NCBI GenBank assembly: GCA_937892215.1
Contig: CALAVE010000070.1
Location: 1 to 21,690 of the forward strand
DNA length: 21,690 bases
Reading direction: 5' to 3'
Source of the DNA: an uncultured Porphyromonadaceae bacterium
Lineage (GTDB): Bacteria; Bacteroidota; Bacteroidia; Bacteroidales; Muribaculaceae
The notes below the pieces were generated by a model. It saw only the letters and a list, made by a program, of their open reading frames with translations, was not told the origin of the DNA and did no database searches. Below, piece after piece: positions 14,755-21,690 of the stretch (position 1 is the stretch's first letter; each line of letters opens with the position of its first letter). A program made the position numbers and the translations under genes.

Positions 14755-14769
14755 GCGGCACCGTGCCGC
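14755..14769. repeat. GC-rich palindrome in the convergent intergenic region
   Basis: GCGGCAC (14755-14761), one C, then GTGCCGC (14763-14769) form a near-perfect palindrome inside the wider phrase TGTAGGGACGCGGCACC. It resembles a fragment of the GGGACGCGGCAC-type repeats common in Bacteroidales intergenic DNA, a resemblance from memory. The stem is too tight to be a terminator. It may be a repeat remnant. Confidence 0.5.
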
Positions 14770-14820
14770 AGGCCGGTGGTACGTACGCACCCGCATGGCC
14801 ATATAACTCCTATCCCCTCA

Positions 14821-14860
14821 ATAAAATAGGCTCCGGCACGCGCCATCGCGCACCGGAGCC
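14821..14860 (-). terminator. Terminator of the minus-strand nuclease operon
   Basis: GGCTCCGG (14829-14836) and CCGGAGCC (14853-14860) form a perfect 8-bp stem. Inside it, after a CA/CA mismatch, CGCG pairs with CGCG. Read on the minus strand the hairpin is followed by TATTTTATTG. It lies 36 bases beyond the nuclease stop codon. Confidence 0.75.
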
Positions 14861-14896
14861 GGTTGGTTTCATTCCATCAGTAGCGTGGAGAGGACG

Positions 14897-17776
14897 CTAC
14901 TGCCACTTCGACGAATCGTAAGACGCCTCCACCGTCGCTTCCACATCATCCGGCAGGTTGCAGAAGAAGTCTATTCCCGTCCTCGTCTCCAATTCGTCTA
15001 TCGACATATACACCTCATCCTGCTTGTCGCTCGAAGCGTTGTAGTGATATGTCCAGATACCAACTGCGGTGTACGTGTTAGTGCTCTTCGTGTAGCCCAT
15101 CAGTGCCATGTAGAAGTATTCAGGCACTATCAGGCGGTTATTGCACTTCACGCTCTTTATTCCGCTCTTGGTGCTTCCGTTTATAGTCACGTTCTCTATC
15201 GTTCCGGCCTTCACCACGTACAGCGTGTCGAAGTTCGCCGCCCATGTCCTCACTTTACCTTCGAGAGTTGCCCACTGAGCACCATTGTGCGTCTGGTATT
15301 GTGGCTGCATGTTACTCAGGTAGTAGGTGAGTGCTTGCTGAGCGTTCGATGCGCGGCGGTCCGCACTCGGACATAGGTGACCGCGGCTGAAACCGCTGCT
15401 GCTGTAGTCGCTCAGTGTTGAGCGTGTTTCGCTCGGCACCTCCGGGTCTTCCTTGAACGAGTCACTGCGACTCACGTTCTGGGCTGAGTTATTGCTGTCC
15501 ATATAGTAGCAGGTGAAGCGGTTGGCTATAAGACTGTTGTCCCACTCCATTTCCAGTGCCAGACCATAGCCCGACTCCGACTTGGCAAGCCACGTCTGAT
15601 TGCCGTTCTCGCGGATATGCGGCCACTCCAGGCGGTACATATACTTCGACGAGTTGTAGTAACTCGACAGCGAGTTGCGATTCACGTTTCCGTCGCCACT
15701 GCTGCCACCGCTCGTATCCACTACGTAAGTCGCACTTGCCACACTGCTGCTTTCGCCGTTCAGTATCGCTATTGCCTTCACTGTCATCGACGCGGTTATC
15801 GTCAGGCTCACGCTGGTTGTGCCTTGGCCCGCATAGTTGCTCGCGCTTGGCGTGCTCCCATCGGTCGTGTAGTAAACCGTAGCACCGGTTGTGGCCGTAC
15901 TTATGGTTACGCTCGTTGTGGTGTTGTACAGCGTGCGGCTCGATACCGAGAACGTCGGGGTCTTAACCGTGGCCGTGGCCGAACCGTTCTCCTTATATAT
16001 CTGGATCAGTTGCTGGCCGCTTGTGTAGCAAGCGAATCGCGGTGAACCGGTATTATACTTAATCACTCTGGTATTATCAGTAACATTTGTAATAGTGGCG
16101 TTTCCGCTGCTAATACTTACGGTCCACGTGTTGCCGCTATCTCCTGTAGCAAGCGAGTTTCCGCTTGTCCAGCACAGCGTGCCGCCATCCTCATGCGTGA
16201 ACGTCCATGCGCCGCTGCTTCCGCCCAGCGTCACGTACTTCACACTCGAGCCGTCTTTCACCACGGCCTCGCCGGAGTCGGTATCCAGTGTGAAATAGCT
16301 GTCGTCGCTGGTCGAAACAGATGTGCCATACTTGGTGCTGGTGCTGGTGCTGATCGCACCCATCGCGGCGGCACCGTCCTCATACACGAAGATATAGCGT
16401 GCGCCTGTCTCCAGGTCACCGGTGCTTGTCACACGGGTATAGATGGTTCCGTCGCTCACCAGATTCACTGTGTACGTCGCACTTGCCACTTCGCTGCTGG
16501 TGCCGTCCTTCACCGCTATCGCCTTCACCGTGCAGCTCGATGTCACTGTCACCGTTGCTGTCGCCGCTCCGGCGGTGCCGTGGCTGCTACTCGTCGTCGG
16601 GTCGCTGCCGTCGGTCGTGTAATAGATGGTGCTGCCGGTGCTGGTACTGCTTATTGTCACTGTATTCTCAGCCGCGGTGAATGTATGGCCGCTTTCAGGC
16701 GAGAACGTCGGCGTATCTACTGTCACCACTGCGGCCTCGTCACTTTCCTTATACAGTTGTATCTTGGTCTGTGCCGTTGTGTAGCAGGCGAAGCGCTCCT
16801 GTCCCGATGTCTTGTTGTAGCAGATATGGCGGTTGACGTCGGCCACATTCTTTATCCACAGGGTGTCATTCTCGAAACTTATTGTCCAGGTTATATTGCT
16901 GCTCGACGACGATGTGGTGTTGAGTGTGTTCCCTGAACTCCAGTACAGGTAGCCGCCGTCCTCATGTATCAGCGTCCATGCGCCTTCGCTGACGCCTAAG
17001 GTCAGGGTCTTCACAGTGCTACCGCTGCTCACGTTGGCCGTGTGCGTGCTTGTGTCAAGCGTGAACGTTGCGTCGCTACTCGGGGTCACGCTGAGTCCGT
17101 ATTTGTTATTCGAGCCTGTTATTGCGCCCATTGCGGCTTCGCCTTCTTCACACACTATGATGTAGCGCTTGCCAGTCTCCAGCTCGCTCGTGCTTGTGAT
17201 GCGCTTATAGACTATCGTCTCGCTCTCGCCCACGTAGTAGGTCGCTGTCACCACCTCGCTGCTCTCGCCGTCCTTTATGGCTATGGCCTTGATGGTTACG
17301 TCCTCGGTTATCGTCACACTCACGCTGCCCGTTCCGCTTCCGGCATAGTTGCTGGCCGATGGGGTAGTGCCGTTGGTGGTGTAATACACCGTCGCGCCTT
17401 CTGTCTCGGTGCCGATGGTCACTGTGCTGTATGTGTTGTAGAACGTGTGCCCGCTCTCCACTGAGAAGGTCGGGTCGTACATCACCGTCACGTCGGCATC
17501 GAAATCTATCGAGGTTATCTGAGAGAACAGGTAGTCGGTGCTCTGGCTCGCGCCTTTCACATACACCTTCATACCCATGCCTTCGCTCTCGCCCCAGAAT
17601 CCGCCTATATATACTATACTGTCAAGTTGGCTCGACGCGTACGTTACTTTCGAACCGTTCTTCAGGGTTATCTCAAGCGACGATGGGTCAGTCGATATCA
17701 CCGTTGCGTTTGTCCTGTTGATTATCGCGAATATCGCTGTGGCTGCCAAGAGGGCGCCAAATATTATCCTTTTCAT
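14897..17776 (-). CDS. Secreted modular DNA/RNA non-specific endonuclease with chitobiase C-terminal-like repeats
   Basis: This 959-aa exported protein has a signal peptide at about 1-24. A short LEITLKNGSKVTYASSQLDS motif (34-53) follows, of a kind common in Bacteroidales surface proteins. Then come three CHB_HEX_C-like beta modules (101-182, 355-436 and 606-686, each with VYYTTDGSTPS or similar, then VKAIAI). Between them are two ~150-aa beta modules (188-345, 445-596; TSELETGKRYIIVCE..., ending IQLYKE/IQIYKE). The C-terminal domain (about 700-959) is a NUC1-type nuclease: FSRGHLCPSADR with catalytic His800 (Ser797 replaces Asp of DRGH), and Asn822, Asn831 and Glu839 in SNMQPQ...N...W...LE as metal-site residues. 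It should cut DNA and RNA outside the cell. It has no T9SS C-terminal domain and is preceded by a perfect Shine-Dalgarno sequence. Confidence 0.92.
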   Translation of the reverse strand: MKRIIFGALLAATAIFAIINRTNATVISTDPSSLEITLKNGSKVTYASSQLDSIVYIGGFWGESEGMGMKVYVKGASQSTDYLFSQITSIDFDADVTVMYDPTFSVESGHTFYNTYSTVTIGTETEGATVYYTTNGTTPSASNYAGSGTGSVSVTITEDVTIKAIAIKDGESSEVVTATYYVGESETIVYKRITSTSELETGKRYIIVCEEGEAAMGAITGSNNKYGLSVTPSSDATFTLDTSTHTANVSSGSTVKTLTLGVSEGAWTLIHEDGGYLYWSSGNTLNTTSSSSSNITWTISFENDTLWIKNVADVNRHICYNKTSGQERFACYTTAQTKIQLYKESDEAAVVTVDTPTFSPESGHTFTAAENTVTISSTSTGSTIYYTTDGSDPTTSSSHGTAGAATATVTVTSSCTVKAIAVKDGTSSEVASATYTVNLVSDGTIYTRVTSTGDLETGARYIFVYEDGAAAMGAISTSTSTKYGTSVSTSDDSYFTLDTDSGEAVVKDGSSVKYVTLGGSSGAWTFTHEDGGTLCWTSGNSLATGDSGNTWTVSISSGNATITNVTDNTRVIKYNTGSPRFACYTSGQQLIQIYKENGSATATVKTPTFSVSSRTLYNTTTSVTISTATTGATVYYTTDGSTPSASNYAGQGTTSVSLTITASMTVKAIAILNGESSSVASATYVVDTSGGSSGDGNVNRNSLSSYYNSSKYMYRLEWPHIRENGNQTWLAKSESGYGLALEMEWDNSLIANRFTCYYMDSNNSAQNVSRSDSFKEDPEVPSETRSTLSDYSSSGFSRGHLCPSADRRASNAQQALTYYLSNMQPQYQTHNGAQWATLEGKVRTWAANFDTLYVVKAGTIENVTINGSTKSGIKSVKCNNRLIVPEYFYMALMGYTKSTNTYTAVGIWTYHYNASSDKQDEVYMSIDELETRTGIDFFCNLPDDVEATVEASYDSSKWQ

Positions 17777-17784
17777 TGTTCCGT

Positions 17785-17790
17785 CCTCCT
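17785..17790 (-). promoter_or_regulatory. Canonical Shine-Dalgarno site AGGAGG for the nuclease gene
   Basis: On the minus strand AGGAGG sits 8 bases before the ATG at 17776, inside the 18-base gap after the upstream stop codon. It fits the anti-Shine-Dalgarno sequence perfectly at ideal spacing. Bacteroidota genes usually lack such sites, and I see none of this strength before the other genes here. It supports the chosen nuclease start. Confidence 0.75.
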
Positions 17791-17794
17791 TTCT

Positions 17795-20700
17795 TTATTT
17801 AACCACTTTTTTTCCGTTAACTATATACACTCCTGGGGGCAATTCCCATAGTGGACGAACCATCTTCTGCCCCAGCGTGTTGTAAATCTCCGCGTCGGCG
17901 CCATAGCCCATCTGAACTTTCAGGTCTTCTATGCCGGTCACTATGTCGTCGCCTATCTTGAGCATCGCCACTGTGTTCTCGGGGGTCTCGATATACACGC
18001 CCGAACCTTCCACTTCGCTGCTCGTCGTTGCCCAGGCTATCTCGCCTGCGCTGTTGAATATGTGTACCGACTTGTCGCTTGCGCTCACCGTGGTGGGGCT
18101 GTAGGTGCCCACCAGGTCATAACTGTCGCTGCTGCTTGCGCGGGCCGAACCGTCGCGGCGCGGTGCGTTGCTTGAACCGCTGAACGAAAGGGTCTCGGCC
18201 GCAGTGCTTGTCAGGGTCACGTCAGTGAATTCAGGGTCGGTCATGTTTGAGTTGGGCTTCACCAGATATGGCACGCCCGCACTCATGCTCGTCGCCTCTT
18301 CTGTAGTCAGATACACTGCGTTGTATGGCTCGTTCTCTACATACACTGTGCGCGCCCCGGCCGTTCCGCTGAACGATAATATCTCTCCGTCAAAGTCGCT
18401 CACGTTTATCGGTAGCACCAGCGGTTGCCAGCGGTCGGCATACAGTGTGCGACCCAGACGCAACTTGGCGTTGCTGATGTCGCTGCTCGGCGATGTGAAC
18501 TCTTGCTCGCTGTCCAGTACGTACGTCAGTGGCAGATTCCCGTTCTCTTTCATCGGAGCCAACTGCTGCGTGCTGTTGTAGGGATACGCGATTCCGGTCA
18601 CGTCCACCAGCGCGTTCTCGTATGGCGTCTGGTAATTCTCCGTCGTACCTATGTTGAACTTGTTATATATGGTGAAGCTCTCGTTGTCCACCGTCGCCGT
18701 GTTGCTGCTGCCCATGCGCAGGCCCTTCAGGGTCACCCAGTCGGCCAGATGCTCACCGTAGTCGCCGGCTTCTATCTCCACGGGGTTGGTGTCTTCCTCG
18801 GTCACGGGGTCGGCTATCGCCAGGTCGTACGTGTTGGTCTTGCCGCTTGCCACAGTGAATTCGGGCAAACCGTTGTACTCTGTGTAGGTTCCGGTTATCC
18901 AGCCCACCAAGTGCTTGTTGTAGGCCATACTCGGATTTGCGCTCAGGCCGTAGATGCAGATTGCGCCGGTGTTGTCGCGGACAAATGTCTCGCTCCCGCT
19001 CACGTATGTCACACGGGCATTGTACGAGTCGGGCAGATACAGCCGTGCCACTGTGCCGCTCGTCAGGTTCTTGAATGCGCCTATTCCGGTCACGGTCTCG
19101 CCCATAGTGTAGGTCTTGCTCTCCACTTCACTGCTGTTGCTGCCTGCGTAAGCAATGGCCTTAACTGTCGTGGTGCCACTGATGTTCAGCGTCTGCGAGG
19201 CGGTCAGTTTTGTGCCGTTAGTGCTGCTCGGTGTGCTGCCGTCGGTGGTGTAGTACACGGTGTTTCCGCTTTCCACCGTTATCGTCACCTGCTTGCTCGC
19301 CGAGTCGTTCTGGCGGGGCCAGAAGGTGAACTCGTCGGTCAGAACCGGTGCCGTTGCCTCCATGTCTTGTATATACTCCTTGTAGAGTTGCACGCTCGTT
19401 CCGCTTGTGTAGCAGTCGAAGTCCGCGTAATTGCTGTAGTAGTATATGGAACGTGTCGTATTGCTCGCATTGGTAATCAGAACATTGTCGCCGCTGAACG
19501 TGATGCTCCACTTCGCCGTGTTCGCGCTGCTGCTCGTCACGCTGTTCAGGTAACTGCTGCTTGTGTTGGCCAGGTAGTAGGTGCCGTCATTTATTGTGTA
19601 TGCACCGGTGCTGCCGCTTATTGTGAAGATGCTTGCCTCACAACTGCTGCTCAGCGTTGCCGTGCCACCGCTGAGCGATATCCCGCTTGTCACCAGGCTG
19701 CGATAGTTGGTCGATGTGATTGTCCCCATCGCTCCGCTCGCATCCTCGCACACTATCAGGTAGTTCGCACCCACCTCAATGTCGCTCACCGAGTTAATGC
19801 GCTGATACACAATTCCGCTTGTAACCGCACTCACCGTGAACGTGATGCTGGCCACTGTGCCTTCCACTGTGCCGTTGCAGGGTAGCACTTTCACTGTATA
19901 GGTGTGACCTGCACTGAAGTTGCTGCTCGCAATCGTGCCGCTTGTCGTGCTCGAACTGCTGGTCGTCGGGTCGGATGGGGTAGCGTCGGTCCCTATCGTG
20001 TAGTAATATACTGTCGCATTTGTCGCGCTCGCCGTCAGCGTCGGTGCACTCGTCACCGTCGCCCCGGCACTCACACCGCTGAAAATCACCGCCCCAGGCT
20101 CATCTTCTGCGATTTCGTCTGTTGTGTAATTTATTGTGATGTCGTCCAGATTTGCGTCACGGTTACTGGTCGTTGACGATGATACGCTTATGGTAAACTT
20201 AATATATGTGGTACTCGTGCCCGTCACGCTCAGGTCGGAAGTGGTCTTCGTAGTGGCGCTGGTGGGCATGGCGCTAAGCGTCTCAAACGTCGTGTAATTG
20301 GTGCCGTCGGTGGAGTAGGCCGCCGTTAGCGTCATAGCGGCCACGCCCTTGGTCTTATAAGAAAAGCCAGTGATGGTCTTTCCGCTCATGTTTATCGGAC
20401 CTATTACCACCGTAGGACTGTTAGTCGTGTTCTTGGCTACACGCGCAACTATGTGGTAACTACCGCTGAGCGGTGAACCACTACTCACAGCGTCAGCATA
20501 AGATAACGCTATGTTCGCTTCATGCTGACGATATGTATTTGTGCTGTAACTGTTGTTTCCGCTCGAACGGTGGGCCCCCTCATCCTCAAAGTCGAACACC
20601 AGGCTGCCCGATGTGTCATCGCCGCTGCTGCCGCTACTCACCGTGAACGTGATGCTCGCTTCTGTTCCTGCTGTAGTGCCGTTATACGGCAGAACGCTCA

Positions 20701-21412
20701 CGGTATAAGTGTGACCGGCACTGAAGTTGCTTGAGGCCAACGTCCCCGTTCCGGATGTTGCGGTAACCTCGGTGCTGGTCGATGATGTGGCCTCCACGCT
20801 CGAATCATCTTCGCCTATCACGTATTTAAACGTTGTGGCGTTGCTCGAGGTGAACGTTAGCGTAGGGGCCGTATCCACTGTCGCACCGGCACTCACACCA
20901 CTGAAACTCACCGCCCCCGGTGCCGTCGGTGTCGTCCCACTGACTGTGTAAACCACGGTTATTGATGTGATTTGAACATTGCCCTTTGTTTCAGTCCCGG
21001 TATTACCGACGCTAAATACTGCTGAAGTCCCACTCACACTTTGTGTGGTGCCTGTTGCAACAGTGGTATTATTATATAAAAGTGTTCCGTTACTACCGTT
21101 ACTATATACAAACGTTACGGATGTTAAGGTAGCATTATTTGCTGTTACAGTAATAGTACCATTATTCGTTTGATAATGTCGCCATGAATTGTTGTTACTG
21201 TAATACTTACTGTTGTTACCATTCGATGATCCAGTCAAAGTTATGTAACTATTCATTTCCACCGTAGTGTAAGCGGTACCATTAGACCATGAATTAGCTG
21301 TCGCATACGAAGAAATTGAAGTCGTAACCGTGTCTGCCGAGGCACCTTGAACCCATAAGGTAATCAGTGCCGCCATCAGCAGCAAACGTCTCATTTTAGT
21401 TAAAATTGTCAT
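17795..21412 (-). CDS. Large secreted multi-module surface protein with T9SS-like C-terminal domain
   Basis: This 1205-aa exported protein has a signal peptide ending GASA/D (residue 26). ATG at 21412 or 21394 (Met7) both fit. Modules in order are: a beta domain (27-158); two related Ig-like units (about 164-260 and 439-530, PGAVSFSGVSAGATV...SNFSAGHTYTV); between them a carbohydrate-binding-like beta sandwich (268-432, LVFDFEDEG ... NLDDITINYT); a ~150-aa module ending VQLYKE (535-678) shared with the adjacent nuclease; a CHB_HEX_C-like module (686-770, VYYTTDGSTPSS); an OB-fold-like region (about 772-955, VRDNTGAICIYG); a beta domain with WQPLVLPINV (995-1004); and a C-terminal sorting-like domain (1172-1205, AEIYNTLGQKM ... 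GVYIVNGKKVVK). The last domain suggests type IX secretion. The ligand is unknown. It is the first gene of a two-gene operon. Confidence 0.88.
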   Translation of the reverse strand: MTILTKMRRLLLMAALITLWVQGASADTVTTSISSYATANSWSNGTAYTTVEMNSYITLTGSSNGNNSKYYSNNNSWRHYQTNNGTITVTANNATLTSVTFVYSNGSNGTLLYNNTTVATGTTQSVSGTSAVFSVGNTGTETKGNVQITSITVVYTVSGTTPTAPGAVSFSGVSAGATVDTAPTLTFTSSNATTFKYVIGEDDSSVEATSSTSTEVTATSGTGTLASSNFSAGHTYTVSVLPYNGTTAGTEASITFTVSSGSSGDDTSGSLVFDFEDEGAHRSSGNNSYSTNTYRQHEANIALSYADAVSSGSPLSGSYHIVARVAKNTTNSPTVVIGPINMSGKTITGFSYKTKGVAAMTLTAAYSTDGTNYTTFETLSAMPTSATTKTTSDLSVTGTSTTYIKFTISVSSSTTSNRDANLDDITINYTTDEIAEDEPGAVIFSGVSAGATVTSAPTLTASATNATVYYYTIGTDATPSDPTTSSSSTTSGTIASSNFSAGHTYTVKVLPCNGTVEGTVASITFTVSAVTSGIVYQRINSVSDIEVGANYLIVCEDASGAMGTITSTNYRSLVTSGISLSGGTATLSSSCEASIFTISGSTGAYTINDGTYYLANTSSSYLNSVTSSSANTAKWSITFSGDNVLITNASNTTRSIYYYSNYADFDCYTSGTSVQLYKEYIQDMEATAPVLTDEFTFWPRQNDSASKQVTITVESGNTVYYTTDGSTPSSTNGTKLTASQTLNISGTTTVKAIAYAGSNSSEVESKTYTMGETVTGIGAFKNLTSGTVARLYLPDSYNARVTYVSGSETFVRDNTGAICIYGLSANPSMAYNKHLVGWITGTYTEYNGLPEFTVASGKTNTYDLAIADPVTEEDTNPVEIEAGDYGEHLADWVTLKGLRMGSSNTATVDNESFTIYNKFNIGTTENYQTPYENALVDVTGIAYPYNSTQQLAPMKENGNLPLTYVLDSEQEFTSPSSDISNAKLRLGRTLYADRWQPLVLPINVSDFDGEILSFSGTAGARTVYVENEPYNAVYLTTEEATSMSAGVPYLVKPNSNMTDPEFTDVTLTSTAAETLSFSGSSNAPRRDGSARASSSDSYDLVGTYSPTTVSASDKSVHIFNSAGEIAWATTSSEVEGSGVYIETPENTVAMLKIGDDIVTGIEDLKVQMGYGADAEIYNTLGQKMVRPLWELPPGVYIVNGKKVVK

Positions 21413-21566
21413 AAGCGTTTATGTTTAAGTTTTTAAGTTTTGTGCGTTAGTTTATGCTATGTCTTGTCAACAAACTCTATTATTCTTCTAATTTATTATC
21501 TGATACCTGTCTCAGGTTTATTAATTAGTTCTCAAAAGTTCATTAGCATCACATAGTTTTTCTCCC
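21413..21566 (-). other. Long AT-rich 5' leader of the two-gene surface-protein operon
   Basis: Transcription predicted from about 21560 would give a leader of roughly 150 bases before the start codon, much longer than the other leaders in the window. It contains a small ACCTG-tct-CAGGT hairpin (21505-21517), and on the + strand runs such as GTTTAAGTTTTTAAGTTTTG (21424-21443). No known riboswitch motif is recognised. Post-transcriptional control is possible but unproven. Confidence 0.4.
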
Positions 21567-21597
21567 CAAATTTACAATAAATCAACAAGATAGCAAA
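21567..21597 (-). promoter_or_regulatory. Perfect Bacteroidota promoter for the surface-protein/nuclease operon
   Basis: On the minus strand TTTG (21597-21594) is followed after exactly 19 bases by TAAATTTG (21574-21567), an exact match to TTTG-N19-TAnnTTTG. It lies about 155 bases upstream of the 1205-aa gene and is the best promoter match on this strand. The remaining DNA to 21690 is AT-rich with no convincing gene. Confidence 0.7.
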
Positions 21598-21690
21598 CTT
21601 TTCCGTCTCTTTTTTCATTATTGTCGCAATATTTTCCCTCAAATCCGCAAGACAGTTCCAATCATCGTTTTTTAAGTGCTTGCGCCGGCT

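Noticed and set aside
18425..19885. 486-codon + strand ORF inside the large minus-strand surface-protein gene.
   Set aside because: It is antisense to a clear modular protein; its Cys/Arg/His/Val-rich composition is typical of a shadow of Ser/Thr-rich coding DNA.
21532..21690. About 53 open codons on the minus strand from the right edge (ending KNYVMLMNF).
   Set aside because: The stretch is AT-rich, contains the perfect promoter of the surface operon, and shows no recognisable motif. It could be the tail of a gene beyond the window, but that cannot be supported.
1..21690. tRNA, rRNA, insertion sequences and attachment sites.
   Set aside because: I saw no tRNA-like cloverleaf, rRNA segment, transposase or integrase in either strand.

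Overview
The window looks like a chromosomal segment of a gut-type Bacteroidales bacterium (Bacteroidota), probably Muribaculaceae- or Prevotella-like. The evidence is the complete Bat (Bacteroides aerotolerance) operon, the gene order DHH phosphoesterase - DUF4827 lipoprotein - phosphohexomutase, promoters of the Bacteroidota type (TTTG-N19-TAnnTTTG), almost no Shine-Dalgarno sites, and large secreted proteins with chitobiase/hexosaminidase C-terminal-like modules and a type IX secretion (T9SS)-like C-terminal domain. The family assignment is inference; the phylum is well supported.

Layout, left to right. (1) 170-3251, + strand: NrnA-like DHH/DHHA1 phosphoesterase, DUF4827-type lipoprotein and GlmM-like phosphohexomutase, closed by a strong hairpin at 3370-3397. 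(2) 3420-5065: an accessory-looking island. It holds a well-formed promoter, a long self-complementary structured RNA (about 3558-3777) that I cannot assign to a family, and a secreted BspA-type leucine-rich-repeat protein with a dockerin-like tail. Two near-identical 32-33 bp repeats lie on either side. (3) 5066-14251, + strand: the Bat operon: MoxR ATPase, DUF58 protein, a membrane-anchored accessory protein, BatA and BatB (VWA), BatC (TPR), BatD, BatE (TPR plus SH3-like), then a PAP2 phosphatase. Spacing is tight, with two 4-bp stop/start overlaps. A promoter and a 9+8+9 bp inverted repeat precede moxR. (4) 14341-14601: an 86-aa HTH-like protein with its own weak promoter. (5) 14602-14896: a convergent junction with hairpins. 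(6) 14897-21412, - strand: two large secreted proteins in tandem. The upstream gene encodes a 1205-aa multi-module surface protein with a T9SS-like C-terminus. The downstream gene encodes a 959-aa protein ending in a DNA/RNA non-specific endonuclease domain. They share two module types, are 18 bp apart, and the nuclease has a perfect Shine-Dalgarno sequence, rare in this phylum.

How the parts work together. The Bat genes form a MoxR/VWA envelope-maintenance or stress system: an AAA+ ATPase with VWA, TPR and beta-rich membrane partners. The minus-strand pair reads as one extracellular unit for binding and cutting nucleic acid, with glycan- or adhesion-type modules, which is inference. The most novel-looking items are the structured RNA before the LRR gene and the nuclease/surface-protein pair.
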